DNA from: Terebella lapidaria
Lineage: Eukaryota > Annelida > Polychaeta > Terebellida > Terebellidae
Length of the DNA stretch: 64,000 nt
Assembly: GCA_949152475.1 (NCBI GenBank)
Contig: OX424570.1
Coordinates: forward strand, 15,992,694-16,056,693
Direction of reading: 5' to 3'
In this document: one piece after another, positions 1 to 11,085 of the stretch
Layout of the letters: each line of letters starts with the position of its first letter
How positions within the stretch are numbered: position 1 is the first letter of the stretch
The notes under the pieces: generated by a model
Database searches by the model: none
What the model was told of the DNA's origin: nothing
Seen by the model: the letters and a program-made list of their open reading frames with translations, nothing else
Position numbers and translations under genes: made by a program

Positions 1-104
1 TTCTGATGGTGTTCAGGGTGATTCAAGTGGAACAAATATGTGATCCAGTTGAAACTTAACTACTATATTGACTCCTAATGTAAATTTCATATCTTCCTAA
101 CCAG

Positions 105-3100
105 GTATAGTGGCATCATCGTTCGTCAATATCTATGGATGTCGGCGTGTGTCGTTGGTGTTCACGGCTCTAATCCCTGTCGGATTTGTGTGTGGAGCAT
201 ACTCTCCAACGATGGAAATGTTTGTGATTTTCACAGGAGGTGTTGTGGGTAGGTATTGTAAATGGATAATATTGATAACAATGTAAACAAGTACAAATGC
301 CTGTGTACCTCATATTACTTAAAATAACAAAACAGTGTACAAGGGACATGTGTGAATGTGAACACTATTATTGCTAGGCTACCGCGATTCATAGAATGCT
401 ACTTTTCTTTCGTTTAGGTGTCGGCCTGAGTGGTATGCACCTGTCTGCATCAGCAGCTATCCAGTATTGTTTCGATGCAAACAGAGCCTTTGCCACTGGA
501 ATGGTGAATGTCGGACTGTGTTTAGGGTTCATTTTGGGACCTCTCCTCACCGATTGGTTGCTGAAACTGTACGGATTGTCCGGCTGTGTGTTGATGCTAG
601 GAGGATTCAGTCTGCATGCTGTATTCTTTTCATTGTTGCTTGAATCCCCTGAAAACACCTATCGGTCGGCAAAAAAAGTGTCGAATCACTCAAAACAAGA
701 CCTCAAAGCTTCTTCCTTTACAAGCAAAATTGTTACAGCTTTAGAGGATATGGTGGATTTGTCTGTTTTGAAGAATGGACTGTATGTATTGTGTTTATTT
801 CGGAAAATGTTCATGGACGTGAGCTTATGGGGTATTATGTCACATACTGTCAGTGCTGCTGAATTTCAGGACATTCCAAAAACCGATGCAGCATTCTTGA
901 TGACATTGCTTGGATTGATCAGTTTGACAGTTAACCCCATTTTCAGTGTGTTGCTGAATTGCAACTGGATTGGACCTTTCGAAGGTTTGATATTTGGAAC
1001 ACTTTCTTTAGCTTGTGGTGGATTTCTCGTTGCCATGGCGACAGATTACACGCTGTTTCTTGCGGCAGCAGTGTTGTTTGGATTAGACGATTGTACGTAT
1101 ATAATAATGTCAAGGGCATTTTGACTGCAACCCTATTCATTAGATGTGTGTATCATTGATTGTATATACATGTAGTTTGTTTGAAATTACTGTGGTAATT
1201 ACTGTGATCATATATGTAATTTTAAGTATCGACCTTTTACCAAATGACCTTCCGGCAAATTTCCACACGTTTTCAAATTGCAGGTTCCTACATTTGTGTA
1301 ATGCTTGCCATAGTTCATCTCCTGGGATATGAGAATTGTGCCAAAGGCTTCGGTTATCACCGCCTAGCGAGTCTGCCAGGCTCCATGATAGGCCCACCAT
1401 TTGCGGGTATGCATCATGATTCGCATTACATGTAGTTTCATGTAAAGATAATGCGAAGTGGTAACAACATTGATATGAAGTAACAGTCACACCTATGTCC
1501 CAGATTATCCCAGACTGAATTGTGAACAATCCACATTTAATCCGTAAAAGCCCTGGACAGGCATAGGCGATCCTGGATGGCTAGCTTATACGGGAGTGTC
1601 AGGGGTGTCACCCCGGAAGATTCAAAGTATAAATACAGACATAATGCAAACTAATAAGATAGCAATCAATGAGATGAACATAATGGTCTTTATGGTATGT
1701 CAATATCACTATCTGTTAAAAAGTTAAAGGCATTTGAACCTGCCATTTCTGTGCTACATTACAGAAGGCCTTTAAATAGTTTTAGCAACTCATTAATATT
1801 CAAATTAGATGTTAATGAGATTGCATGTCGTCATCTGGGGAACAAATGATTCTTATTGAATGTAAGTATCATTCTATTACCACCAATACAAATAGATTTT
1901 GATGAGGCCAATAACAAATGTGAAATACAACATTCGTAACTAGAAACAAAGCCCGACCAAATAGTTAATCCAAAGACACACTGGCGTCATCAGGGGCAGA
2001 CAGTGTATGAAATGTAGCTGCCAACAACCTGAATGATAATGAAAATAAATGAAAATAATGAAATGAAAATAAATTATCAATCCGAAACAAACCCCATGGA
2101 ATAGATGGATGACAAGGACATAAGTACGTAATGACAAGCCCGGAGGCTACTGAATTGATGGTATCCTCGGAGACAAATTTACCAAAAAGTTGTAATGATC
2201 TGACTAGTGCATATTAACAGGTACCATAAATAATCGATATCCACACAAATTATACTATTGCTGTGGTTACCAGTCCTTCCCTAGAGACATAGTTACCCAT
2301 GGTTGCCATGGCCACCAGCTGCCAAGTCAGAATCTAGCAGAATTCCTGTCAATTATTTATGAATTAAATTAATATAATGCTCGAGTCGGCACCGCTTTTA
2401 TTTGTGCATGCCCTGTTCTTAGTGGGCTTATGGCCCCAGCAAATGTGGTCACTATGGGCCATACCAGGTCACTGGTTACGTTAATAACGACGGAGAAAGT
2501 GAAAACACTGATTATTCATATTGAAAACTATATGGAATAAGTTTTAATGAATAATCATAATATTAAATGAAAGAATAGTACATATCAAAGTACCTAATTA
2601 AAACAGCTTCCTCCCGATGACACATTTTTTTCTGAAAGAAAAACAAATTTCAGTTGTCAAAGTGTTGTAACTTTTCAACAGATTGTGAAATTGACATGCC
2701 GTAAAGACCAATTTTGCTCAGATCACGAGTTCACATCATATTTGAACTTCAAATGGCTAAACACTGTCGGGGTGGTATGGGATGGGACATGCAATCCGTG
2801 GGACATCCTGGGCTACGTCTTGGTGGGTACGGACTGGTCGTGGGTTACCCGAAGTGAATCTTCACCGTCACATGTCTATCCTGGTTGGTTGGTCCGGCAT
2901 GTACCGGGGATCCCCGTATTTAAGCCCCTCTTTGGATCAGCCCATGGGCTAATACAAGGGGAGTACTACTCTTGTATAAGCCCATGGGTTTATAAACGGA
3001 ATAAAATTTTGTCTCGCATCAGGACTGGGCCTATATTTGGGGAAAACGTAGTTGACGTTTTGTTTTCCGTAGGAGACGTTGGTGAGTGTTGGTACCTAGA

Positions 3101-3991
3101 AGCTACTGAAATTAAATTGATAAAAGACGTACGTATATGCCTTGCCTAGGGCTACTATAGTACGTATACACGTGACCAGCTGGATTATCAATGACAGTGA
3201 ATATCTGTGATATTCTATCTTTATGGAATTACAGAATAAAATGTTTGTATAAATATAGTTATTACACATATAAGAAGTGCTTTCTTGTCTAATCCATTGT
3301 AAATTCAAGCGTGCAAAATAAAAATCGTAATATAATCATTCCCCAAATATATAAGCCCATGAGCCTGTAATTGGAGTAAAATTTCATTCGACACAACCCC
3401 TTTTCCCCAATATAAGCCCAGGACTTAAATACGGGATCCCCGGTACGATGTGTCCCGGACAGATGTATCACAGAGGCACTGATGATGACCTACGGATTAA
3501 CCAGGACCAGTTGTTCTGGATGATTTGATGTTATCCGTAGAAATGGTTATGGTTACCCCATAGTGCTGCCGTGTTAACTCCGGTATGGTCCAGGGTGTAG
3601 ATACCATCGATGGTTCCGTCTAGTTATACCACCGGGATTATCCTCGATGATCTTTGTTCGACCCGGATTCGGCATGACTATAGCCTTAGATATACAGTAA
3701 TCAAATAACAATTTTATTTACAATACAATTTGAAAAATTGCGTACTAAATATGACGGTTTTTCTTTCATCTGGAATATGATAATAGTACAGGATTTTTTT
3801 TCATTGCAGGCTGGCTCAAGTACAAAACAGGAGATTATTTCGCCAGTTACATGATGCTGGGGGTGTCTAGTACAATTGCAACAATATTTGGCATTGCAAT
3901 GTACATTTTGGTGGAAATGGGCAGACGTAGAAAAACCCACACTGACTATGATACATGCGATGGTGACAGCAATAAAATTGGTGATCACTAA
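105..3991 (+). CDS. SLC16-like (monocarboxylate transporter-type) MFS carrier, copy A, exons 2-5; 5' end outside window
   Basis: Multi-pass plasma-membrane carrier of the major facilitator type, probably the SLC16 family; substrate unknown. Exons by GT-AG sites and match to the paralogues: 105-248, 418-1092, 1284-1406, 3810-3991 (stop TAA). All junctions are phase 1. Exon 2 encodes a membrane segment around YGCRRVSL; exon 3 encodes TM4 to about TM10, with LSGCVLMLGG, a hydrophilic central loop and the SVLKNG segment starting the second half; exon 4 carries GSMIGPPFAG; exon 5 carries GWLKYKTG, the last TM and an acidic cytoplasmic tail ending NKIGDH. Exon 1 must lie before base 1, since the window opens in sequence equivalent to intron 1 of copy B. 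SLC16 assignment is by remembered family pattern (GWRGGFLILGG-like motif, central loop, LKN motif), not by search. Intron 4 (1407-3809) contains an interspersed repeat and a MITE. Confidence 0.8.
1843..2190 (-). repeat. Interspersed repeat R1 in intron 4 of copy A (paralogous in B, C, D)
   Basis: Recognised because the same sequence recurs away from the SLC16 cluster at 59,408-59,925 and 61,075-61,330. Diagnostic parts are catcaggggcagac, ggataaactatttggtcggg (minus strand) and ctcggggacaaattta near one end. Equivalent positions in the other copies are about 7,999-8,343, 14,235-14,560 and 17,835-18,130. About 330-350 bp, no coding capacity seen, so a SINE- or MITE-like non-autonomous element. 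Confidence 0.6.
2905..3442. mobile_element. MITE in intron 4 of copy A, TSD GTAC
   Basis: Inserted at gtac (2901-2904 and 3443-3446). Left end cggggatccccgtattt and right end aaatacgggatccccg are inverted repeats. Copies C and D have a single gtac at the same place (...ggcatgtacgatgtg) and no insert, which proves the boundaries. 538 bp, AT-rich inside with further imperfect inverted parts (tatatttgggg and ccccaaatata). No transposase, so non-autonomous. Confidence 0.85.
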
Positions 3992-4083
3992 AGATGAATG
4001 ATTGGCCAGCAAAGAATCTGGCACATGTTCGTTATTTTGAATTCAATTTACACATACATCCATTGGACAAAACGTGTACCACA

Positions 4084-4111
4084 TGACGTCATACTCACTA
4101 ACATGACGTCA
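4084..4111. promoter_or_regulatory. Two perfect CRE palindromes after copy A
   Basis: TGACGTCA at 4084-4091 and 4104-4111, 20 bp apart start to start, about 95 bp after the stop of copy A and about 820 bp before exon 1 of copy B. The pair is kept with identical spacing after all four plus-strand copies. CREB/ATF binding is inferred from the consensus only. Confidence 0.5.
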
Positions 4112-4930
4112 TACCCAAACAATTGAAATATATATATATGTTTATTGTAAAACATCACATCCCCTTGTATGTCATCCAAATAGTGAAAGTTGACATTGCA
4201 TCAAATGTTAAACAAGGTTCATGCTACATACATATATATATATCTCAGGCAGCAAGCCATGTGTGGAAAGTCAGGGAGAAGGACAAATCAAGCAGTTTTT
4301 TTCCTTGGACCACACATATACGAGTTTTGGCAGGCAATGTAAGATACACTTTTGCTATGTCACGAGTTGAATTCCGACTCAATCCAATTTCTCAATCAAC
4401 TCGATAGGTTACATGTGAACAGTGTTCAAATGATCAAAATGATACGAAATTTCTAAAGACCGTCAGACTCTGGTACTATTAAAGAATGTTTGAGTGAATG
4501 TTGTCTCATTCTCCTTGGTATGAACCAAAACATTGACGAATATCCTAACTGAACGAACACCACAGACCGTGCGATATTGGATGCCCAGACAGAACACTAT
4601 CAGATTTACTGTACTCCAGACACTATTGTGTTCGGTGTCGGTGTGTAAATAAGCACACTATTTGCCGGTGGAGGAGTGGCATACAATAGGAACTTCGCCG
4701 GTGAGAAAGCGGTCCCTGGCATTGTCACCCTGAATTGCCACCCTGAATTACTCCGTCACGTTACCCTCTTTGCTCACATGTAGAGTGGGGCCTGGGATCG
4801 ATGTTACAACTCTTTGGTTTGAGATGCGTACCTTGAAATGTCGATTCAAGTGTGAGGAGATTCTTGACATTTGAAGGGCCTCTGTCTTCTCACTCCAACT
4901 TTTCTATCTGTTCACATTGGATACGAAGAG

Positions 4931-7900
4931 ATGGATGAACGTAAAACCTGATATCTAAGGATGATAAATCATCATCAAATTGCTGCGGATGTTGCTTTGG
5001 GAAATTGCCATCTTGTTGTCGAGCCAGCGACGACAGGGAAATCGAACCTTTATCAAGTTGGATTACTCTGATAGCCTCTTGTTTTCTGTATTTCATCATG
5101 GCAGTCGTAGAAGTCACATATGGCCTGGGGTTAATTTATATAAAGGAAAATTACAAAGTGAATGAAGGCATTCTTGGCATGCCGATGCTTGCTTTCCGCA
5201 TCGGTTCTTGTACCATCGGTAAGATATTCCTGTAAATATCATGTAAGCTTATGTTGGAATGACCATGGTTGACCAAGAAGTTTCTTTACCGCAGCGTCAT
5301 TAAGGTTGTGATCAATAAAAATTCAAATCGAAAACACCAATAACCTCCTTTTTGCTGTGAATATGGTTACTTGCCCAACTACGGTGGCTCCTAGATGACA
5401 TGATTATTCTCGCTATTCTTAAGTAACCTCATGAAAATAAATAATTTAATTCACACACGGCACAAATATTCTTATCGCTACACAAATACTCTTGTTGCAA
5501 CACCAATCATTTGTCTGCGACACTAATATTTCTACATTTTAGTCGAAACACAAATATTTCTGTTATGACACAGATATTTGAGTCGTGACACAAATCATTT
5601 GTGCTGCGACAAGAAATATTCACAAACATTTCTCTTGAAATCAGCTACCAAACCAAGATTCAAACTCGGACCAAATATTCTGTTATCCATTTTTATTTAA
5701 AACGCGCGGCGTTGCTGGTGAGTTCTACACGCAGTCTCATGACGTCATTGGTATTTGTCTAGATACTGTGGCAACTGGCAATATCAGCTGGCCAACCAAT
5801 TTCAATCTGTATTTTCGTCTTGAATAAGAATGCTAATATTGGATCCAACTTTAATCCATAAGATGGAAAGTTTTGAAGTGGGAAGAGTTAGGATTCAAAT
5901 TATGTCCTATTGATCCATCATTTATACAGGAAATGCCACGCCCAATGATTAGTTTCTCAGAGGAACCTTTTTAGTTGTACACAACACTCAGACAAAGTCA
6001 AACTTATTCAGACTTTGTTCATGAAAATTAACGGAATTTGAATCAATGCTTTCTACTGGTGTTTCTACTGTATACTAAATGAAAGTAGTATACAACTGAA
6101 CAACAACTTGCTCTGCGTTGTAAACGAAATATTCGTTGATGGATATTCTGAGTTACTCGTTGAGGGTATTCTGATGGTGTTCAGGGTGATTCAAGTGGAA
6201 CAAATATGTGATCCAGTTGAAACTTAACTACTATATTGACTCCTAATGTAAATTTCATATCTTCCTAACCAGGTATAGTGGCATCATCGTTCGTCAATAT
6301 CTATGGATGTCGGCGTGTGTCGTTGGTGTTCACGGCTCTAATCCCTGTCGGATTTGTGTGTGGAGCATACTCTCCAACGATGGAAATGTTTGTGATTTTC
6401 ACAGGAGGTGTTGTGGGTAGGTATTGTAAATGGATAATATTGATAACAATGTAAACAAGTACAAATGCCTGTGTACCTCATATTACTTAAAATAACAAGG
6501 GACATGTGTGAATGTGAACACTATTATTGCTAGGCTACCGCGATTCATAGAATGCTACTTTTCTTTCGTTTAGGTGTCGGCCTGAGTGGTATGCACCTGT
6601 CTGCATCAGCAGCTATCCAGTATTGTTTCGATGCAAACAGAGCCTTTGCCACCGGAATGGTGAATGTCGGACTGTGTTTAGGGTTCATTTTGGGACCTCT
6701 CCTCACCGATTGGTTGCTGAAACTGTACGGATTGTCCGGCTGTGTGTTGATGCTAGGAGGATTCAGTCTGCATGCTGTATTCTTTTCATTGTTGCTTGAA
6801 TCCCCTGAAAACACCTATCGGTCGGCAAAGAAAGTGTCGAATCACTCAAAACAAGACCTCAAAGCTTCTTCCTTTACAAGCAAAATTGTTACAGCTTTAG
6901 AGGATATGGTGGATTTGTCTGTTTTGAAGAATGGACCGTATGTATTGTGTTTATTTCGGAAAATGTTCATGGACGTGAGCTTATGGGGTATTATGTCACA
7001 TACTGTCAGTGCTGCTGAATTTCAGGACATTCCAAAAACCGATGCAGCATTCTTGATGACATTGCTTGGATTGATCAGTTTGACAGTTAACCCCATTTTC
7101 AGTGTGTTGCTGAATTGCAACTGGATTGGACCTTTCGAAGGTTTGATATTTGGAACACTTTCTTTAGCTTGTGGTGGATTTCTCGTTGCCATGGCGACAG
7201 ATTACACGATGTTTTTTGCGGCAGCAGTGTTGTTTGGATTAGACGATTGTACGTATATAATAATGTCAAGGGCATTTTGACTGCAACCCTATTCATTAGA
7301 TGTGTGTATCATTGATTGTATATACATGTAGTTTGTTTGAAATTACTGTGGTAATTACTGTGATCATATATGTAATTTTAAGTATCGACCTTTTACCAAA
7401 TGACCTTCCGGCAAATTTCCACACGTTTTCAAATTGCAGGTTCCTACATTTGTGTAATGCTTGCCATAGTTCATCTCCTGGGATATGAGAATTGTGCCAA
7501 AGGCTTCAGTTATCACCGCCTAGCGAGTCTGCCAGGCTCCATGATAGGTCCACCATTGACGGGTATGCATCATGATTCGCATTACATGTAGTTTCATGTA
7601 AAGATAATGCGAAGTGGTAACAACATTGATATGAAGTAACAGTCACACCTATGTCCCAGATTATCCCAGACTGAATTGTGAACAATCCACATTTAATCCG
7701 TAAAAGCCCTGGACAGGCATAGGCGATCCTGGATGGCTAGCTGATACGGGAGTGTCGGGGGTGTCACCCCGGAAGATTCAAAGTATAAATACAGACATAA
7801 TGCAAACTAATAAGATAGCAATCAATGAGATGAACATATTGGTCTTGATGGTATGTCAATATCACTATCTGTTAAAAAGTTAAAGGCATTTGAACCTGCC

Positions 7901-10146
7901 ATTTCTGTGCTACATTACAGAAGGCCTTTAAATAGTTTTAGCAACTCATTAATATTCAAATTAGATGTTAATGAGATTGCATGTCGTCATCTGGGGAACA
8001 AATGATTCTTATTGAATGTAAGTATCATTCTATTACCACCAATACAAATAGATTTTGATGAGGCCAATAACAAATGTGAAATACAACATTCGTAACTAGA
8101 AACAAAGCCCGACCAAATAGTTAATCCAAAGACACACTGGCGTCATCAGGGGCAGACAGTGTATGAAATGTAGCTGCCAACAACCTGAATGATAATGAAA
8201 ATAAATGAAAATAATGAAATGAAAATAAATTATAAATCCGAAACAAACCCCATGGAATAGATGGATGACAAGGACATAAGTACGTAATGACAAGCCAGGA
8301 GGCTACTGAGTTGATGGTATCCTCGGAGACAAATTTACCAAAAAGTTGTAATGATCTGACTAGTGCATATTATTAGGTACCATAAATAATCGATATCCAC
8401 ACAAATTCTACTATTGCTGTGGTTACCAGTCCTTCCCTAGAGACATAGTTACCCATGGTTGCCATGGCCACCAGCTGCCAAGTCAGAATCTAGCAGAATT
8501 CCTGTCAATTATTTATGAATTAAATTAATATAATGCTTGAGTCGGCACCGCTTTTATTTTTGTGCATGCCCTGTTCTTAGTGGGCTTATGGCCCCAGCAA
8601 ATGTGGTCACTATGGGCCATACCAGGTCACTGGTTACGTTGATAACGACGGAGAAAGTGAAAACACTGATTATTCATATTGAAAACTATATGGAATAAGT
8701 TTTAATGAATAATCATAATATTAAATGAAAGAATAGTACATATCAAAGTACCTAATTAAAACAGCTTCCTCCCGATGACACATTTTTTTCTGAAAGAAAA
8801 ACAAATTTCAGTTGTCAAAGTGTTGTAACTTTTCAACAGATTGTGATATTGACATGCCGTAAAGACCAATTTTGCTCAGATCACGAGTTCACATCATATT
8901 TGAACTTCAAACGGCTAAACACTGTCGGGGTGGTATGGGATGGGACATGCAATCCGTGGGACATCCTGGGCTACGTCTTGGTGGGTACGGACTGGTCGTG
9001 GGTTACCCGAAGTGAATCTTCACCGTCACATGTCTATCCTGGTTGGTTGGTCCGGCATGTACCGGGGATCCCCGTATTTAAGCCCCTCTTTGGATCAGCC
9101 CATGGGCTAATACAAGGGGAGTACTACTCTTGTATAAGCCCATGGGTTTATAAACGGAATAAAATTTTGTCTCGCATCAGGACTGGGCCTATATTTGGGG
9201 AAAACGTAGTTGACGTTTTGTTTTTCGTAGGAGACGTTGGTGAGTGTTGGTACCTAGAAGCTACTGAAATGAAATTGATAAAAGACGTACGTATATGCCT
9301 TGCCTAGGGCTACTATAGTACGTATACACGTGACCAGCTGGATTATCAATGACAGTGAATATCTGTGATATTCTATCTTTATGGAATTACAGAATAAAAT
9401 GTTTGTATAAATATAGTTATTACACATATAAGTGCTTTCTTGTCTAATCCATTGTAAATTCAAGCGTGCAAAATAAAAATCGTAATATAATCATTCCCCA
9501 AATATATAAGCCCATGGGCCTGTAATTGGAGTAGAATTTCATTCGACACAACCCCTTTTCCCCAATATAAGCCCAGGACTTAAATACGGGATCCCCGGTA
9601 CAATGTGTCCCGGAAAGATGTATCACAGAGGCACTGATGATGACCTACGGATTAACCAGGACCAGTTGTTCTGGATGATTTGATGTTATCCGTAGAAATG
9701 GTTATGGTTACCCCATAGTGCTGCCGTGTTAACTCCGGTATGGTCCAGGGTGTAGATACCATCGATGGTTCCGTCTAGTTATACCACCGGGATTATCCTC
9801 GATGATCTTTGTTCGACCCGGATTCGGCATGACTATAGCCTTAGATATACAGTAATCAAATAACAATTTTATTTACAATACAATTTGAAAAATTGCGTAC
9901 TAAATATGACGGTTTTTCTTTCATCTGGAATATGATAATAGTACAGGATTTTTTTTCATTGCAGGCTGGCTCAAGTACAAAACAGGAGATTATTTCGCCA
10001 GTTACATGATGCTGGGGGTGTCTAGTACAATTGCAACAATATTTGGCATTGCAATGTACATTTTGGTGGAAATGGGCAGACGTAGAAAAACCCACACTGA
10101 CTATGATACATGCGATGGTGACAGCAATAAAATTGGTGATCACTAA
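4931..10146 (+). CDS. SLC16-like MFS carrier, copy B, with frameshift in exon 1 (possible pseudogene)
   Basis: Same five-exon plan as copy C: exons 4931-5218, 6273-6416, 6574-7248, 7440-7562, 9965-10146. Exon 1 starts MDERK but has four A's where copy C has five, so the frame shifts and stops after about six codons; its length (288 nt) is one short of copy C (289 nt). Exons 2-5 are open and nearly identical to copy A. Without the base, translation could only restart at the in-frame ATG near 5098, inside TM1, which would remove the N-terminus. Exon 4 reads PPLTG where the other copies read PPFAG. Either a recent pseudogene, an allele, or a one-base error in a homopolymer. Intron 1 holds AT-rich degenerate tandem repeats; intron 4 holds the same MITE as copy A. 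Confidence 0.78.
5455..5645. repeat. Degenerate tandem repeat in intron 1 of copy B
   Basis: About ten decayed units of roughly 20 bp built on cacaaatattt followed by tgtygcgac. The matching stretch in copy C is about 11,615-11,790. AT-rich; function unknown. Confidence 0.6.
5740..5747. promoter_or_regulatory. Third CRE palindrome, intron 1 of copy B
   Basis: TGACGTCA inside intron 1, conserved in copy C at 11906-11913. Possible intronic enhancer site; consensus match only. Confidence 0.35.
9063..9597. mobile_element. MITE in intron 4 of copy B, orthologous to the copy A insertion
   Basis: Same ends and same GTAC duplication (9059-9062, 9598-9601) as in copy A, at the same intron position. 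It was therefore present before A and B separated and is not an independent insertion. Confidence 0.85.
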
Positions 10147-10238
10147 AGATTAATGATTGGCCAGCAAAGAATCTGGCACATATTCGTTATTTTGAATTCA
10201 ATTTACACATACATCCATTGGACAAAACGTGTACCACA

Positions 10239-10266
10239 TGACGTCATACTCACTAACATGACGTCA
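10239..10266. promoter_or_regulatory. Two perfect CRE palindromes after copy B
   Basis: TGACGTCA at 10239-10246 and 10259-10266, the paralogous pair, about 820 bp upstream of exon 1 of the intact copy C, so it could serve as part of that gene's upstream control region. Confidence 0.5.
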
Positions 10267-11085
10267 TACCCAAACAATTGAAATATATATATATGTTTAT
10301 TGTAAAACATCACATCCCCTTGTATGTCATCCAAATAGTGAAAGTTGACATTGCATCAAATGTTAAACAAGGTTCATGCTACATACATATATATATATCT
10401 CAGGCAGCAAGCCATGTGTGGAAAGTCAGGGAGAAGGACAAATCAAGCAGTTTTTTTCCTTGGACCACACATATACGAGTTTTGGCAGGCAATGTAAGAT
10501 ACACTTTTGCTATGTCACGAGTTGAATTCCGACTCAATCCAATTTCTCAATCAACTCGATAGGTTACATGTGAACAGTGTTCAAATGATCAAAATGATAC
10601 GAAATTTCTAAAGACCGTCAGACTCTGGTACTATTAAAGAATGTTTGAGTGAATGTTGTCTCATTCTCCTCGGTATGAACCAAAACATTGACGAATATCC
10701 TAACTGAACGAACACTACAGACCGTGCGATATTGGATGCCCAGACAGAACACTATCAGATTTACTGTACTCCAGACACTATTGTGTTCGGTGTCGGTGTG
10801 TAAATAAGCACACTAGTTGCCGGTGGAGGAGTGGCATACAATAGGAACTTCGCCGGTGAGAAAGCGGTCCCTGGCATTGTCACCCTGAATTGCCACCCTG
10901 AATTACTCCGTCACGTTACACTCTTTGCTCACATGTAGAGTGGGGCCTGGGATCGATGTTACAACTCTTTGGTTTGAGATGCGTACCTTGAAATGTCGAT
11001 TCAAGTGTGAGGAGATTCTTGACATTTGAAGGGCCTCTGTCTTCTCACTCCAACTTTTCTATCTGTTCACATTGGATATAAAGAG

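Noticed and set aside
396..1124. Single-exon reading of exon 3 (and its counterparts in B, C, D, E, F) as a stand-alone protein
   Set aside because: The ends run past a good acceptor (tttag) and donor (gtacgt) into intron; paralogue comparison and the phase-1 joins show these are internal exons.
2685..3149. 154-codon open frame in intron 4 of copy A (and 8843-9307 in B)
   Set aside because: It crosses the boundary of the GTAC-flanked MITE and is absent from copies C and D, so it is chance.
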